From NCBI RefSeq assembly GCF_006757745.1, contig NZ_AP019740.1, positions 2,046,001-2,110,000 on the forward strand: a stretch of DNA of 64,000 nucleotides, given 5' to 3'. Within the stretch, counting starts at the first letter, position 1. Each line of letters starts with the position of its first letter. Of this stretch, positions 39,525-48,285 are shown piece after piece. The DNA comes from Acinetobacter radioresistens DSM 6976 = NBRC 102413 = CIP 103788 (GTDB lineage Bacteria; Pseudomonadota; Gammaproteobacteria; Pseudomonadales; Moraxellaceae). Position numbers and translations under genes: made by a program. The notes under the pieces are model-generated. The model saw nothing but the letters and a program-made list of their open reading frames with translations, searched no databases and was not told where the DNA came from.

Positions 39525-39554
39525 ACAGAGATGGGTTTAACTACTCATCTCTGT
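39525..39554 (+). terminator. Strong hairpin between fbp and the RNA methyltransferase gene
   Basis: A 12-bp stem, ACAGAGATGGGT / ACTCATCTCTGT with one G-T pair and loop TTAACT, ends 13 bases before the next start. There is no clean T tract, so it may act as a weak terminator or RNA stabiliser. Confidence 0.55.
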
Positions 39555-39567
39555 GGACTCTTTACTT

Positions 39568-40344
39568 ATGTCAATTATTTTTCTTGAATCTAAAGACAAC
39601 CCTAAAATCAAACATTTACGGGGACTCATTGAACAGAACAGTTACCGTAAAAAACAGCGGCAAACTATTCTTGAAGGAACCCATCTCTGTCTGAGCTGGC
39701 TCCAGGAAAATAAAAAAATCCATTCACTGTTCAGTACTGAACAGGCATTAAATCATCCAGACTTTAAACAGATCCTTGAGTATTATCAGGGTCATGTATT
39801 TGTCTTAAGTGAAGCACTTTATCGTGATTTAAGTACCTTGGGTACAAGTTTGGCTTGTCTCGCAATTATTGATCTGCCGACAAATACCCAACCCCTGCAA
39901 TATCATCTTGATACACTTATTTTAGAGAATGTACAGGACCCAGGAAATGTAGGCACATTATTGCGTTCTGCTGCCGCCGCTAATATTCAGCAGGTTGTAT
40001 GTACCCAAGGCTCAGCTTCACTCTGGTCACCACGAGTACTGCGTGCTGGTATGGGAGCTCATTTTTCTTTAAATATTTATGAAAATGTCCAGCTTGAAGA
40101 CATACTGGAGAAGTTTGAAATTCCTGTATTCGTAACCAGTTCACATCAGTCTGAAAGTATCTATCAGCAGGACCTCACACAACCTTGTGCATGGATTTTA
40201 GGAAATGAGGGACAGGGTGCGTCAGCATATGCGTTACAGCATGCAAAAGCTGTCGTGATTCCCCAACCAGGTGGTCAAGAATCATTGAACGTTGCAGTTG
40301 CAGGCTCTATCTGTTTTTTTGAAATGGTTCGCCAGCGGCTCTAA
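39568..40344 (+). CDS. SpoU/TrmH-family RNA 2'-O-methyltransferase
   Basis: A 258-residue SAM-dependent ribose methyltransferase. The N-terminal substrate domain (SKDNPKIKHLRGL...RQTILEGTHL) is followed by the three SPOUT motifs: LENVQDPGNVGTLLRSA near 123, WILGNEGQGAS near 210 and IPQPGGQESLNVAVAGSICFFEM near 231, which form the knot. The target RNA (rRNA or tRNA) cannot be told. A GTG 15 bases upstream is an alternative start. Confidence 0.9.
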   Translation: MSIIFLESKDNPKIKHLRGLIEQNSYRKKQRQTILEGTHLCLSWLQENKKIHSLFSTEQALNHPDFKQILEYYQGHVFVLSEALYRDLSTLGTSLACLAIIDLPTNTQPLQYHLDTLILENVQDPGNVGTLLRSAAAANIQQVVCTQGSASLWSPRVLRAGMGAHFSLNIYENVQLEDILEKFEIPVFVTSSHQSESIYQQDLTQPCAWILGNEGQGASAYALQHAKAVVIPQPGGQESLNVAVAGSICFFEMVRQRL

Positions 40345-40456
40345 AAGGTTAAATTATTTTAATAAAGGGCTAATTGTGGTTAAAAATCCTTTAAACTCTT
40401 AAAAAATAATTATCTACTATGTCAACCCAAACATTATTTTTGACGTTATTTAAGTG

Positions 40457-41128
40457 ATGACCAACAAAATAATGAGTGGGTGTCCAATGACGGGATTTTC
40501 CATCTCTATGGATTTAGTACCGAAACAGCCTGATGCAGAACATCTCAGCAGTACGCATGCCAGTACGGCTGAGCAGCGTCTGAAGTTTTTTATGCAGGAT
40601 GTGACGGGTCGTGCTCTGGTCATGATGGAAAGTGCAACACAGGGGCAACAAGGCATAGCTATGGATCTGGTACAGGAAGCATTTATTTCCCTACATAAAT
40701 CCTATCGTGATAAAAGTACTGAAGAATGGTACCCCCTGTTCTATACAATTTTAAATAACAAATTACAGGACTGGCGTCGTAAGGAAGCACGCCGTGCCCA
40801 ACCTTTTTCATTTTTTAGAAAAGTCAGTCTGGATTCAGATGAAGAAGAAATGATGGATATCGTGGATGAATCGAGTCCAAACCCTTCTGATTTTCTGGAT
40901 CAAGCGGTTACTGCAGAAGAAATACAGGCCGCTGTTTCAAAACTTCCAGTTCGACAGCAACAGGCTTTTATGTTGCGGGCATGGGAGGGTTTTGATACCC
41001 AAACTACTGCGGAAATTATGGATTGTACCGAGGGCAGTGTAAAAACTCATTACCATCGGGCAATTCAGGGATTAAGAACAGCTTTAGCGCATTTAAATCC
41101 ACATATGGGAGGATCATCAGATGAATAA
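40457..41128 (+). CDS. ECF-type RNA polymerase sigma factor
   Basis: A 223-residue sigma-70 family protein with region 2 (DLVQEAFISLHKSYRDKS...WYPLFYTILNNKLQDWRRKEARR, about residues 75-117) and region 4 (LPVRQQQAFMLRAWEGFDTQTTAEIMDCTEGSVKTHYHRA, about 168-206). The acidic linker DSDEEEMMDIVDESS lies between. It overlaps the next gene by eight bases, which suggests a sigma-regulator pair. In-frame ATGs at 40472 and 40487 are alternative starts; none has a clear ribosome site. Confidence 0.87.
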   Translation: MTNKIMSGCPMTGFSISMDLVPKQPDAEHLSSTHASTAEQRLKFFMQDVTGRALVMMESATQGQQGIAMDLVQEAFISLHKSYRDKSTEEWYPLFYTILNNKLQDWRRKEARRAQPFSFFRKVSLDSDEEEMMDIVDESSPNPSDFLDQAVTAEEIQAAVSKLPVRQQQAFMLRAWEGFDTQTTAEIMDCTEGSVKTHYHRAIQGLRTALAHLNPHMGGSSDE

Positions 41129-41441
41129 AGATGATTTCACAAAAAAAGTGACTTCCAAGCTTGATACACTGGCTACTCATCATAAGGCTAAACCTGTAGT
41201 GATGAATCATGTACTCGAAACCATACAGGATCGTCCATCACCACATTACAGCATGTGGCGGATGACAGGTTTTGCTCTTGCTGCAGCCATTACTGGTTTT
41301 GTCATATTACCCAACTCTATGGAAATGACAGAGCAGCCACAAAATCAGGTTGCTGTTACTCCAAAACTTTCACCCCAAATGGTGGAAGATTTGGAAATGT
41401 TACTGGTTTTAGGTGAGGATAGGGTCGGTCATGGCAGCTAA
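41121..41441 (+). CDS. Small membrane protein, putative anti-sigma partner
   Basis: A 106-residue protein with a hydrophilic N-terminus (about 45 residues), one membrane helix near 49-65 (TGFALAAAITGFVILP) and a short periplasmic tail. The layout fits a minimal membrane-bound anti-sigma factor or anchor, but no zinc-site motif is seen. It overlaps the sigma gene by eight bases and the next gene by 11. Confidence 0.6.
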   Translation: MNKDDFTKKVTSKLDTLATHHKAKPVVMNHVLETIQDRPSPHYSMWRMTGFALAAAITGFVILPNSMEMTEQPQNQVAVTPKLSPQMVEDLEMLLVLGEDRVGHGS

Positions 41442-41838
41442 GAAACTGGCTTTAGCTTTATGTACCTTAAGCTTTTTACAAACCAGCTTTGCAGGGTTCG
41501 AACGTTTCTGGATTTTTTCTAAAGATGCCGGGGCCCAGATTAATGAAACTTGGGACACCTTGTCCGATGAAGAACAGCGCGCCCTGATTAAACGTTATCA
41601 GACTTTAAAAGAATTACCTGAAGAACAAAGTGCCGCTCTACAGCAACGCATGGACTGGTTTACCCAGCTGCCAGAGCAGGAAAAACAGAAAATGCGTGAA
41701 ACTTGGCAACAGATGAGCAGTCACGAACGGCATGATCTGAGACAAAGAATGCAAAAAGCAGCTACCTCAGAGCAACGTGCATCAATCCGCCAAGAATATA
41801 TGAATAAATACATGCCTGCTGCACTTAAGGCAAACTAG
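41431..41838 (+). CDS. DUF3106-like secreted protein
   Basis: A 135-residue protein with a signal peptide (MAAKKLALALCTLSFLQTSFAG) and a helical mature part made of repeated WxxLSxEEQ/W-type motifs (WDTLSDEEQRALIKRYQ, WFTQLPEQEKQKMRETW, MSSHERHDLRQRM), typical of DUF3106 proteins. It overlaps the preceding membrane-protein gene. Its periplasmic location suggests it could sense or be part of the stress addressed by the sigma factor; no function is established. Confidence 0.75.
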   Translation: MAAKKLALALCTLSFLQTSFAGFERFWIFSKDAGAQINETWDTLSDEEQRALIKRYQTLKELPEEQSAALQQRMDWFTQLPEQEKQKMRETWQQMSSHERHDLRQRMQKAATSEQRASIRQEYMNKYMPAALKAN

Positions 41839-41858
41839 ATAAAAATCAATCAATTCAA

Positions 41859-41886
41859 TAAAAAAGCCTCTTACGAGGCTTTTTTT
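41859..41886. terminator. Bidirectional terminator after the sigma trio
   Basis: AAAAAAGCCTC-TTAC-GAGGCTTTTTTT, with A and T tracts on both sides; it also lies at the end of the minus-strand CSLREA gene (stop at 41885). Confidence 0.9.
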
Positions 41887-44290
41887 AAACGTTACGGCGA
41901 AACCGATACATGCTTAAAGCTAATAGGCTTAATATTCCCCATATTCCAAAGCTTCCTCCTCCACCGGCAGTATTAGTATTCTTAGCTGTATTTTCTAGCA
42001 AGATAGTTGCCGTACTAGATTCCTCACCTTCAGCATCAAAAATATTATATTCAAACCGATAGTTAAACTGGCTGAAATTATTTTTGGCCTGGATATGGAT
42101 CTGTCCACCATAGCAGGTCTCTCGAATATAATTACCCGGACATGGACCGGTACGGTCTGCACTGACCGTTACACCTGGAGGAATAACGCTAAAACGTATA
42201 GGTAATTCCTGTCCGTCTGCATCGTGAAAGAAGGCTGATTTATTTGTATTGAGCTTTAATTGTGATGTAGGACCATCACCATCATCACTGTCATTTTCTA
42301 GCGGATTAATACTGACTTTTAAGTCTGAGCCATACTGTAATGTATATTTATCATCTTTTGCAATTGGAGCAATATTAATAAAATCTGCTTTAACAAGTCC
42401 TGTTGAAGACTCACCCGTTTTTGCCTTGATGGTGTAAGCACAATAAGCGCTACCGGTATTAGCAGATAACTGGTCATCTGTCCGATAAATCATAATACGC
42501 TTTAACTCAGGCATCCATTCACAAAACAGATGTTCATCTTGCTGTCCATTAAACTTAAAATCTGCACCACTACCAGAAACTGAACCTACACCGTATTTAT
42601 GCGTTTCGATACTATACTGATCTGTACTGAGTTCTTTTGGACGCAATTCAAGCTTGCCATTTTCGTTGAGAAATTCTTCTTCACTTGGTAAAGCCAGCGT
42701 AAAAGGATCAATGTAAATGGTACGATACTTCTGTTTCAACTTGATATTGGCAATTAGACGTTCTAATTCGCTCAACTCTTTTTGATAAATAGCCTGCTCT
42801 TCAGTATCTTCTATTTCTTTTATGCCCTCTTTCAAGTTGTCAGCTTCTTTTTGATAGGTATCTAGAACTTGTACAATAGACAGATTCTTTAAATCTGTAA
42901 TATCAGCTGCTGTTAGGCGCATGCGCTCTACAGAACCGATTTCACAGGTATTTTTCATTTCAGGATTTAAAGTTAAAGTACCATTTGTAATCCGGGCCAG
43001 TCCGCGCTGATCAAGTGTACTGCAATCCTGTGTTGCGCCTGTGTTCACCAGATCTGAAGCATTCTGATTGTCCTTAGGATAATAGAGCGGTAGATAGAGA
43101 TTGTATTTTGAGGGTTGCTGATAATCAGATAGAACGCTTTGACGTGAGATATTGCTCAGGTCTACCGTTGTCTGTATTTTTAATAGTTCTTCAGGCAATA
43201 CACATTGACCTTCCACATTGCCAAGTTGTAGTGCATTGTATGCCAGAGTTAGCCCCAATGTCTTATTCTGGCTATTACTGTCTTTACGGACAAAGTCACA
43301 GGATTTGCCTGTATTGAAAGCTAAAACATTAAAGGCTAAAGCCTTGGTACTGTTTTCATCAAAATAAAATGTACTATTGGCCTGATTTTCTACAATGGTA
43401 TTACTGATTAAAGCGAGAGATGAGGCGGAGTATAATGGACGGCCTAGCTCAGATACCGCACGAATAATATGGCCATCTACCAGATTTGCTTTATTCCGGG
43501 CAATAGTATTGGCACTTAAGGAAACACGTGTTAAGCCGCATAACTCAATCGTACTGCGGTCATTTATCGTACCATTTTGAACCAAGCTACTACGCTCTAC
43601 ACTGATAGCAGGCTGGGTACCCAACAGATTTGCTGAACAGTCCATGGCAAAAGCACTTCCAATTTTTGCCTGATTTCTTTGAATTAGGGTGTTTACTAAA
43701 GTCATCTGTTTTTCTAGGTTTTGTGCAATGATATAAACAGCACCACCTGCTTTATCCGACTTAGAATCTTTAATAGCCGTATTTGTCATATTTAGTGGGC
43801 CAGCTATGAGTAATGCTCCTCCTTCAGCAGAGGAATAACCATTTTTCAGTTCAATATTTTCAAGAAAGATACTGGCTTGGGTTTCTGAAGTATTGAAAAT
43901 TCGGGAGGTATGATTTCCGTTGATAACTGTGCTTATAGGCCCACGTGCCGGATACTGGTGTGTTAAAGGATCTTTTGTCTTGTAATCGAACGGTGTTTCT
44001 CCATAAATCTTGACCGCACTTTCTGGCCGTAACTCTCTCTTAAGTATATATTCTCCGGCTTGCAATTGAATTCTGTCTAGCTGACCAGTTCCAGTATTTC
44101 CTGCTGTACACCCACCATATGCAATATTTTTACGGGCTGCAACCAGAGCTTCACGTAGCGAACACTTATTCAGGTTTTCGCCATCTTCATCTTCAAACGT
44201 ATTGACATAAATAGTCTTGTCTTCTGCAGCCATCAAAGTCATGGCCGTCAGTATCATCAGGCTCAATAGCCCCTTTTTATAAATTTTCAT
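41885..44290 (-). CDS. CSLREA-domain protein with GlyGly-CTERM tail (second of a pair)
   Basis: An 801-residue secreted protein. It has a signal peptide to about residue 21, the CSLREA motif at residues 43-48 within a short conserved start region, then a long right-handed beta-helix-like body with repeated GGA, N and S-rich turns. A helical stretch with many E and K lies near 450-515, and a C-terminal domain precedes the tail. The last about 25 residues are a Gly run, a hydrophobic helix and a basic end (RFRRNV), fitting the GlyGly-CTERM sorting signal handled by rhombosortase. 13 bases separate it from its homologous upstream neighbour. Substrate or ligand unknown. Confidence 0.82.
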   Translation of the reverse strand: MKIYKKGLLSLMILTAMTLMAAEDKTIYVNTFEDEDGENLNKCSLREALVAARKNIAYGGCTAGNTGTGQLDRIQLQAGEYILKRELRPESAVKIYGETPFDYKTKDPLTHQYPARGPISTVINGNHTSRIFNTSETQASIFLENIELKNGYSSAEGGALLIAGPLNMTNTAIKDSKSDKAGGAVYIIAQNLEKQMTLVNTLIQRNQAKIGSAFAMDCSANLLGTQPAISVERSSLVQNGTINDRSTIELCGLTRVSLSANTIARNKANLVDGHIIRAVSELGRPLYSASSLALISNTIVENQANSTFYFDENSTKALAFNVLAFNTGKSCDFVRKDSNSQNKTLGLTLAYNALQLGNVEGQCVLPEELLKIQTTVDLSNISRQSVLSDYQQPSKYNLYLPLYYPKDNQNASDLVNTGATQDCSTLDQRGLARITNGTLTLNPEMKNTCEIGSVERMRLTAADITDLKNLSIVQVLDTYQKEADNLKEGIKEIEDTEEQAIYQKELSELERLIANIKLKQKYRTIYIDPFTLALPSEEEFLNENGKLELRPKELSTDQYSIETHKYGVGSVSGSGADFKFNGQQDEHLFCEWMPELKRIMIYRTDDQLSANTGSAYCAYTIKAKTGESSTGLVKADFINIAPIAKDDKYTLQYGSDLKVSINPLENDSDDGDGPTSQLKLNTNKSAFFHDADGQELPIRFSVIPPGVTVSADRTGPCPGNYIRETCYGGQIHIQAKNNFSQFNYRFEYNIFDAEGEESSTATILLENTAKNTNTAGGGGSFGIWGILSLLALSMYRFRRNV

Positions 44291-44303
44291 TATTTGGCCC
44301 TAA

Positions 44304-46115
44304 TTATTTTGTATACCGACGTAGCCCGACTAATGCTAAAAGCGTAAATAAACTGAACATTCCGAGTGCCCCACCGGAAGTTTTAATTTTGTCACTTTCC
44401 ATGTGGTTTTCAGGTTCTTGTCTGACCTGTACATTAATTTCCATATAAGGAATATTCTGGTTAAAGCGCGTAGAAGTAGTTACCAGACGGATCTTAAAAA
44501 TATCAGTTCCATGCCAGCCACCATTCGGGGTATAGACCAGATTACCTTCCTCATCAATCTTTAATGTCCCCTTAGATTGAGTCACTGTTTGTACAACTTG
44601 TATACAGCCAGCCTGCCATGCTTCTCCGGATGGATGAGGGCCTAAGATTGCGTTACATTGTTCTTTAGGAATCAGGTCGCTATCTCCAAGTAAATCGGCA
44701 ACCGACATTTTGGCCTGACTACCAGTCCGTATATCTTCACCCACCAGACTTACTGTCGTTGGGACAATAATTTCAATTGCTCCACGATCGCAAAATATAT
44801 TATTTGAATCTCGCGCCTGTTTGCGCTGGTCAGCAGCTTCACAGCCCACTATTTTGATATCAGGATTAAATGAATTTTTACCTTTATTGACTATAGGTGA
44901 ATCCGCCAGACTGTTATAACTTAGCAGGATACGGGGACGAAAATATCCCAAAAATGTATCTTTAGGCTGACTATAGGGACATAACAGGCTATTAGGGTCC
45001 TGCGACATACTCTTGCATGCGCCCTGTAAGGTCTCTCCCGCAATCAGCTGTGTACCGGACCAGTATTCATTAGGATAATGGGTAGCACCTAATCCACATT
45101 CCTGACTGACCAGATTATTCTGTAGAATGCTTTGGTCATTTTCGGCAAAAGCACAGTTAGTCTGCTGACCACCAGGATAAGGATTTCCTAAAATGATACT
45201 GTTGGCCAAGTATCCTTTACCTAAAGGTGCATCGAATAAAATACCAGCCTGATTACCGACAATGGTCAGATTGTTTAACCCGATCCCGTCACGCAAGTTA
45301 ATAATATGGCCCTGATTTTTTAAAAAAGTACTACTATTTACCCAAGCCCTAGCTTGAGGAAAATCAGTAATCTTATTTTCTTCTAGACGGCTGGCCGAAT
45401 AAATATTGCTGGAACCTGTTTGAGTTGTATTATTTTCACGAAATACTGAATTTGAAATCCGGAACTCAGGAGCATGGGTATATAAAATAGCACCTGCCAG
45501 AGCTTTATTATTTTCAATAAGGCTTGATTTTATTTCAACTATACTGGCAGCAGTTTCAGCCTCTGGCTGGCCCATATTATATATTGCTCCGCCTTGGGCT
45601 GCTGATCCATTATATAAACGGGTGTATTCCAAAGTCAGATATTCATTATTATAAATTAGCCCTCCCTGTTCGGCACATTGACTGGCCCCACATCCCTGCA
45701 AAGTAATTTCTCTTAGACTGACTGTCGCTAAAGTTTTTTTACTGTCATCAATGCGGAAAATATTATCAGTACCCAGCATCTGAATTGTGGCGTTATTTAA
45801 ACCGGGTACATCCTTATCATTAACATCGGTGGTATAACTGGTTCTGATCGACAGGTCAGCCTTGATGTTAATATGATTGCTGAGTTTATAGACTGCTTTT
45901 TTTTCAAGCAAAATCGTAGAAGTAGATGATTTCCCACCACATCCATTATAGCCAGCTTCAGGTAAACCCAGATTGATATATTCAATTGCTTCCCGAAGCG
46001 AGCATTGTTTATCATTTGCAGAGGATATATCTTCAGTTGTTGTTACCACAATGTCAGCACTATAGGCTTGCCCCGCAATGCATAACATAGCTATGCCTAT
46101 GCTCTGTTTGAGCAT
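44304..46115 (-). CDS. CSLREA-domain protein with GlyGly-CTERM tail (first of a pair)
   Basis: A 603-residue paralogue of the downstream gene: signal peptide to about residue 20, CSLREA at residues 38-43, beta-helix-like repeats (for example GGLIYNNEYLTLEYTRLYNGSAAQGGAIYN), then a cadherin-like domain (GWHGTDIFKIRLV) and a C-terminal SGGALGMFSLFTLLALVGLRR tail of the GlyGly-CTERM type. The start at 46115 is chosen because AAGGAG lies six bases upstream. It is likely exported by Sec, then type II secretion, and processed by rhombosortase; those genes are not in the window. Confidence 0.82.
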   Translation of the reverse strand: MLKQSIGIAMLCIAGQAYSADIVVTTTEDISSANDKQCSLREAIEYINLGLPEAGYNGCGGKSSTSTILLEKKAVYKLSNHINIKADLSIRTSYTTDVNDKDVPGLNNATIQMLGTDNIFRIDDSKKTLATVSLREITLQGCGASQCAEQGGLIYNNEYLTLEYTRLYNGSAAQGGAIYNMGQPEAETAASIVEIKSSLIENNKALAGAILYTHAPEFRISNSVFRENNTTQTGSSNIYSASRLEENKITDFPQARAWVNSSTFLKNQGHIINLRDGIGLNNLTIVGNQAGILFDAPLGKGYLANSIILGNPYPGGQQTNCAFAENDQSILQNNLVSQECGLGATHYPNEYWSGTQLIAGETLQGACKSMSQDPNSLLCPYSQPKDTFLGYFRPRILLSYNSLADSPIVNKGKNSFNPDIKIVGCEAADQRKQARDSNNIFCDRGAIEIIVPTTVSLVGEDIRTGSQAKMSVADLLGDSDLIPKEQCNAILGPHPSGEAWQAGCIQVVQTVTQSKGTLKIDEEGNLVYTPNGGWHGTDIFKIRLVTTSTRFNQNIPYMEINVQVRQEPENHMESDKIKTSGGALGMFSLFTLLALVGLRRYTK

Positions 46116-46192
46116 ATCCATCTCCTTATACTTTATTTCTATTTTTTATTCTTAAGCTGCAGTTCCGTGCAACATCGAATTATTTTTCTGTA

Positions 46193-46221
46193 CTGTGTCA
46201 CAGCTTGAGTAATTACTCAAG
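46193..46221. repeat. Two abutting palindromes upstream of the CSLREA pair
   Basis: CTGTGTCACAG (46193-46203, perfect around a central T) is followed directly by the perfect 18-bp palindrome CTTGAGTAATTACTCAAG (46204-46221). They lie 78-106 bases upstream of the first CSLREA start and just after the hda stop. Operator sites or a 3' end structure of hda are possible. Confidence 0.6.
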
Positions 46222-46231
46222 ATTTTTCCGT

Positions 46232-46951
46232 TTACCGGCCATACTCATCAATTAAGGCAAATATCTGGCGCAAAGTCATATTTGAAAGCCGTGTTCGCTC
46301 TCCCTTGAGCAAGGTTTCCAATTGTTCTAAAGTTTGTAAAAGACGTGCTGCCTGATGTGGCCCATGTAATAAAAGATAATCAATAATCTGTTGGTCTAGC
46401 TGTACGCCCCTGCGTGCTAGTACTGAATGAACTAGTGCTTGACGATCTGCATAGAGACTACCGTTGGGCACTTTTACACTGACCGCCTGAGTCAGCCGTG
46501 ACTGTAAATCAGGTAGTTCAAGTTTCAATTCCATTGGTGCAAACCGTGAGGAAAAAATCAGCTGCCCTCCCTCTTCATTATTATAATTAATAAGATGAAA
46601 AACGGCACGCTGCCAATGTGGAACACCACTTATAGCTTCGATATCATCCAGTGCAACCAGATCATATTTTTCCAGTGATGTAATTGCTTCAATAGGCGCA
46701 TCCAAGAGTTCAAGGAGTGAAACTTTAATGGCAGATTTACCTACCTCCATATAGGAATCGCAAATCGCAGATAGAAGATGGCTTTTACCTGAGCCTGCTG
46801 CACCATAAATATAAAACCGGTTCATAAGACCAGCATGCAACTGCCGGACTGCATCTACTACAGGCCCCCAGCTTGGCCCGGAAAAATCACTGATTCGAGC
46901 ATCAAGTTGAAGTTCTATATCCAGTTGCAGCTGACGCATATATTTGGCCAT
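46232..46951 (-). CDS. hda: DnaA regulatory inactivator Hda
   Basis: DnaA-homologous AAA+ protein that, with the sliding clamp, triggers DnaA-ATP hydrolysis. The 239-residue protein has an N-terminal clamp-binding-like region (MRQLQLDIELQL), Walker A YGAAGSGKSHLL near 48, Walker B LVALDDIEAI near 95 and sensor motifs (LIFSSRFAP, DLQSRL). It starts nine bases after the PerM-type gene, so the two are probably co-transcribed, as elsewhere in gammaproteobacteria. Confidence 0.92.
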   Translation of the reverse strand: MAKYMRQLQLDIELQLDARISDFSGPSWGPVVDAVRQLHAGLMNRFYIYGAAGSGKSHLLSAICDSYMEVGKSAIKVSLLELLDAPIEAITSLEKYDLVALDDIEAISGVPHWQRAVFHLINYNNEEGGQLIFSSRFAPMELKLELPDLQSRLTQAVSVKVPNGSLYADRQALVHSVLARRGVQLDQQIIDYLLLHGPHQAARLLQTLEQLETLLKGERTRLSNMTLRQIFALIDEYGR

Positions 46952-46960
46952 ATCCTATCG

Positions 46961-48148
46961 TTATTTAGTATCAATATGAACTGTCTTTTCAGTATCTTGC
47001 GACTTTTCAAGCTCAATATCAAGATTTACCTGTTCGGCATCTATAATGAGACTGTCCGTACCTTTATCTCCCATCAGATTAGGTGGACCATAGAATGTAC
47101 TGTGTTCATAGCATTCACGTAAATGTCTAAGCAGTACTACAATCACTGCAGCCATTGGCAAAGCAATGAGCATACCGAAGAAACCAGCTAGCTGTGCACC
47201 GGCCAACACAGCAAATACAACAGCAACAGGTGATAAACCTATCTTATCACCGAGCAGAAAAGGCTGCAGGATATAGCCTTCTACCGCCTGACCCACCATA
47301 AAGACGACACCAACCAGAATTAGCTGGGTCCAGTCCAAACCGAACTGGAACAATGTCGCAATGACTGCGGCAATAATCCCTACAGCAAAACCCAGATAAG
47401 GAATAATACTGGCAAGCCCGGCAACCATCCCAATGATCAGCCCGACTTCAAGACCAATCAGCTGTAAACCTACTGCATAAACAATTCCCAGCAGGATCAT
47501 GACCAAGAATTGCCCTTTAACGAAGGCACCTAATACATTATGGCATTCATGAACTACCTGAATAGTATTTTTTTCATAAGGCCGTGGAATCAGGCGACGC
47601 ATACTGTTCAGCATCCGGTCCCAGTCCAGCAGAAAGTAAAAAGCAATGATTGGTATCAGAACAATTGTACCGCCAATCTGGATGAAATTTAATCCGGATT
47701 GCGCCAGACGTAGCAACATGGTCTGAATGCTATCTGCACTATAATTGGTCTGAATATAATCCATGACTACAGTAGAAATCTGTTCAGTATCAATTTCCAT
47801 CTGCTCGACATTAAATGTGTTAGAAACCCAAGGCAAAAAGGTCGCGTTTAACCAATGTATACCTGCTGGAATACTGTCACGCGCATAAACCAGTTGCTGC
47901 CAGACCAAAGGCACCACATACCAGATTGCCAGTACCAGGAGAATACCAATTCCAATAAAGACAATACTGATCGAGAGCCAGCGCGGTAAATGATATTTGT
48001 GGAGCCATGCCACTAGCGGACTAAATAGATAAGCAATCAGAAAGGCCATTAAAAATGGTATGACTACCGGTTTTAGCAGGTAAAGCACCCAAAGTAATAA
48101 TGCAATCGCCGCAAGAATAAAAATACGACGTAAGGTACGGTCGACCAT
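46961..48148 (-). CDS. AI-2E/PerM-family permease
   Basis: A 395-residue membrane protein with about eight hydrophobic segments and the family motif region AGLASIIPYLGFAVGIIAAVIATL near residue 240. The C-terminal 50 residues are acidic and cytosolic. Members export or import small molecules, but the natural substrate is not set for this branch. It lies upstream of hda. Confidence 0.85.
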   Translation of the reverse strand: MVDRTLRRIFILAAIALLLWVLYLLKPVVIPFLMAFLIAYLFSPLVAWLHKYHLPRWLSISIVFIGIGILLVLAIWYVVPLVWQQLVYARDSIPAGIHWLNATFLPWVSNTFNVEQMEIDTEQISTVVMDYIQTNYSADSIQTMLLRLAQSGLNFIQIGGTIVLIPIIAFYFLLDWDRMLNSMRRLIPRPYEKNTIQVVHECHNVLGAFVKGQFLVMILLGIVYAVGLQLIGLEVGLIIGMVAGLASIIPYLGFAVGIIAAVIATLFQFGLDWTQLILVGVVFMVGQAVEGYILQPFLLGDKIGLSPVAVVFAVLAGAQLAGFFGMLIALPMAAVIVVLLRHLRECYEHSTFYGPPNLMGDKGTDSLIIDAEQVNLDIELEKSQDTEKTVHIDTK

Positions 48149-48252
48149 GGAAACACGCCTTTTATAAGTATCTAATCATTATGAAGAAAGAAATATTTTA
48201 GTAAAATAGCATTTTAGAGCATAAATAACATAAGAGTTTCGTATATTCAGGT

Positions 48253-48275
48253 TATAATCCCCCGCGCGAACGCGG
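48253..48275 (+). promoter_or_regulatory. purM promoter with GC-rich discriminator and leader hairpin
   Basis: A consensus TATAAT (48253-48258) is followed by CCCCCGCGCG, a GC-rich discriminator, and a hairpin CCGCG-CGAA-CGCGG (48262-48275) that ends in the GGAG ribosome site. No strong -35 hexamer was found at the usual distance. Confidence 0.5.
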
Positions 48276-48285
48276 AGACTTCATT

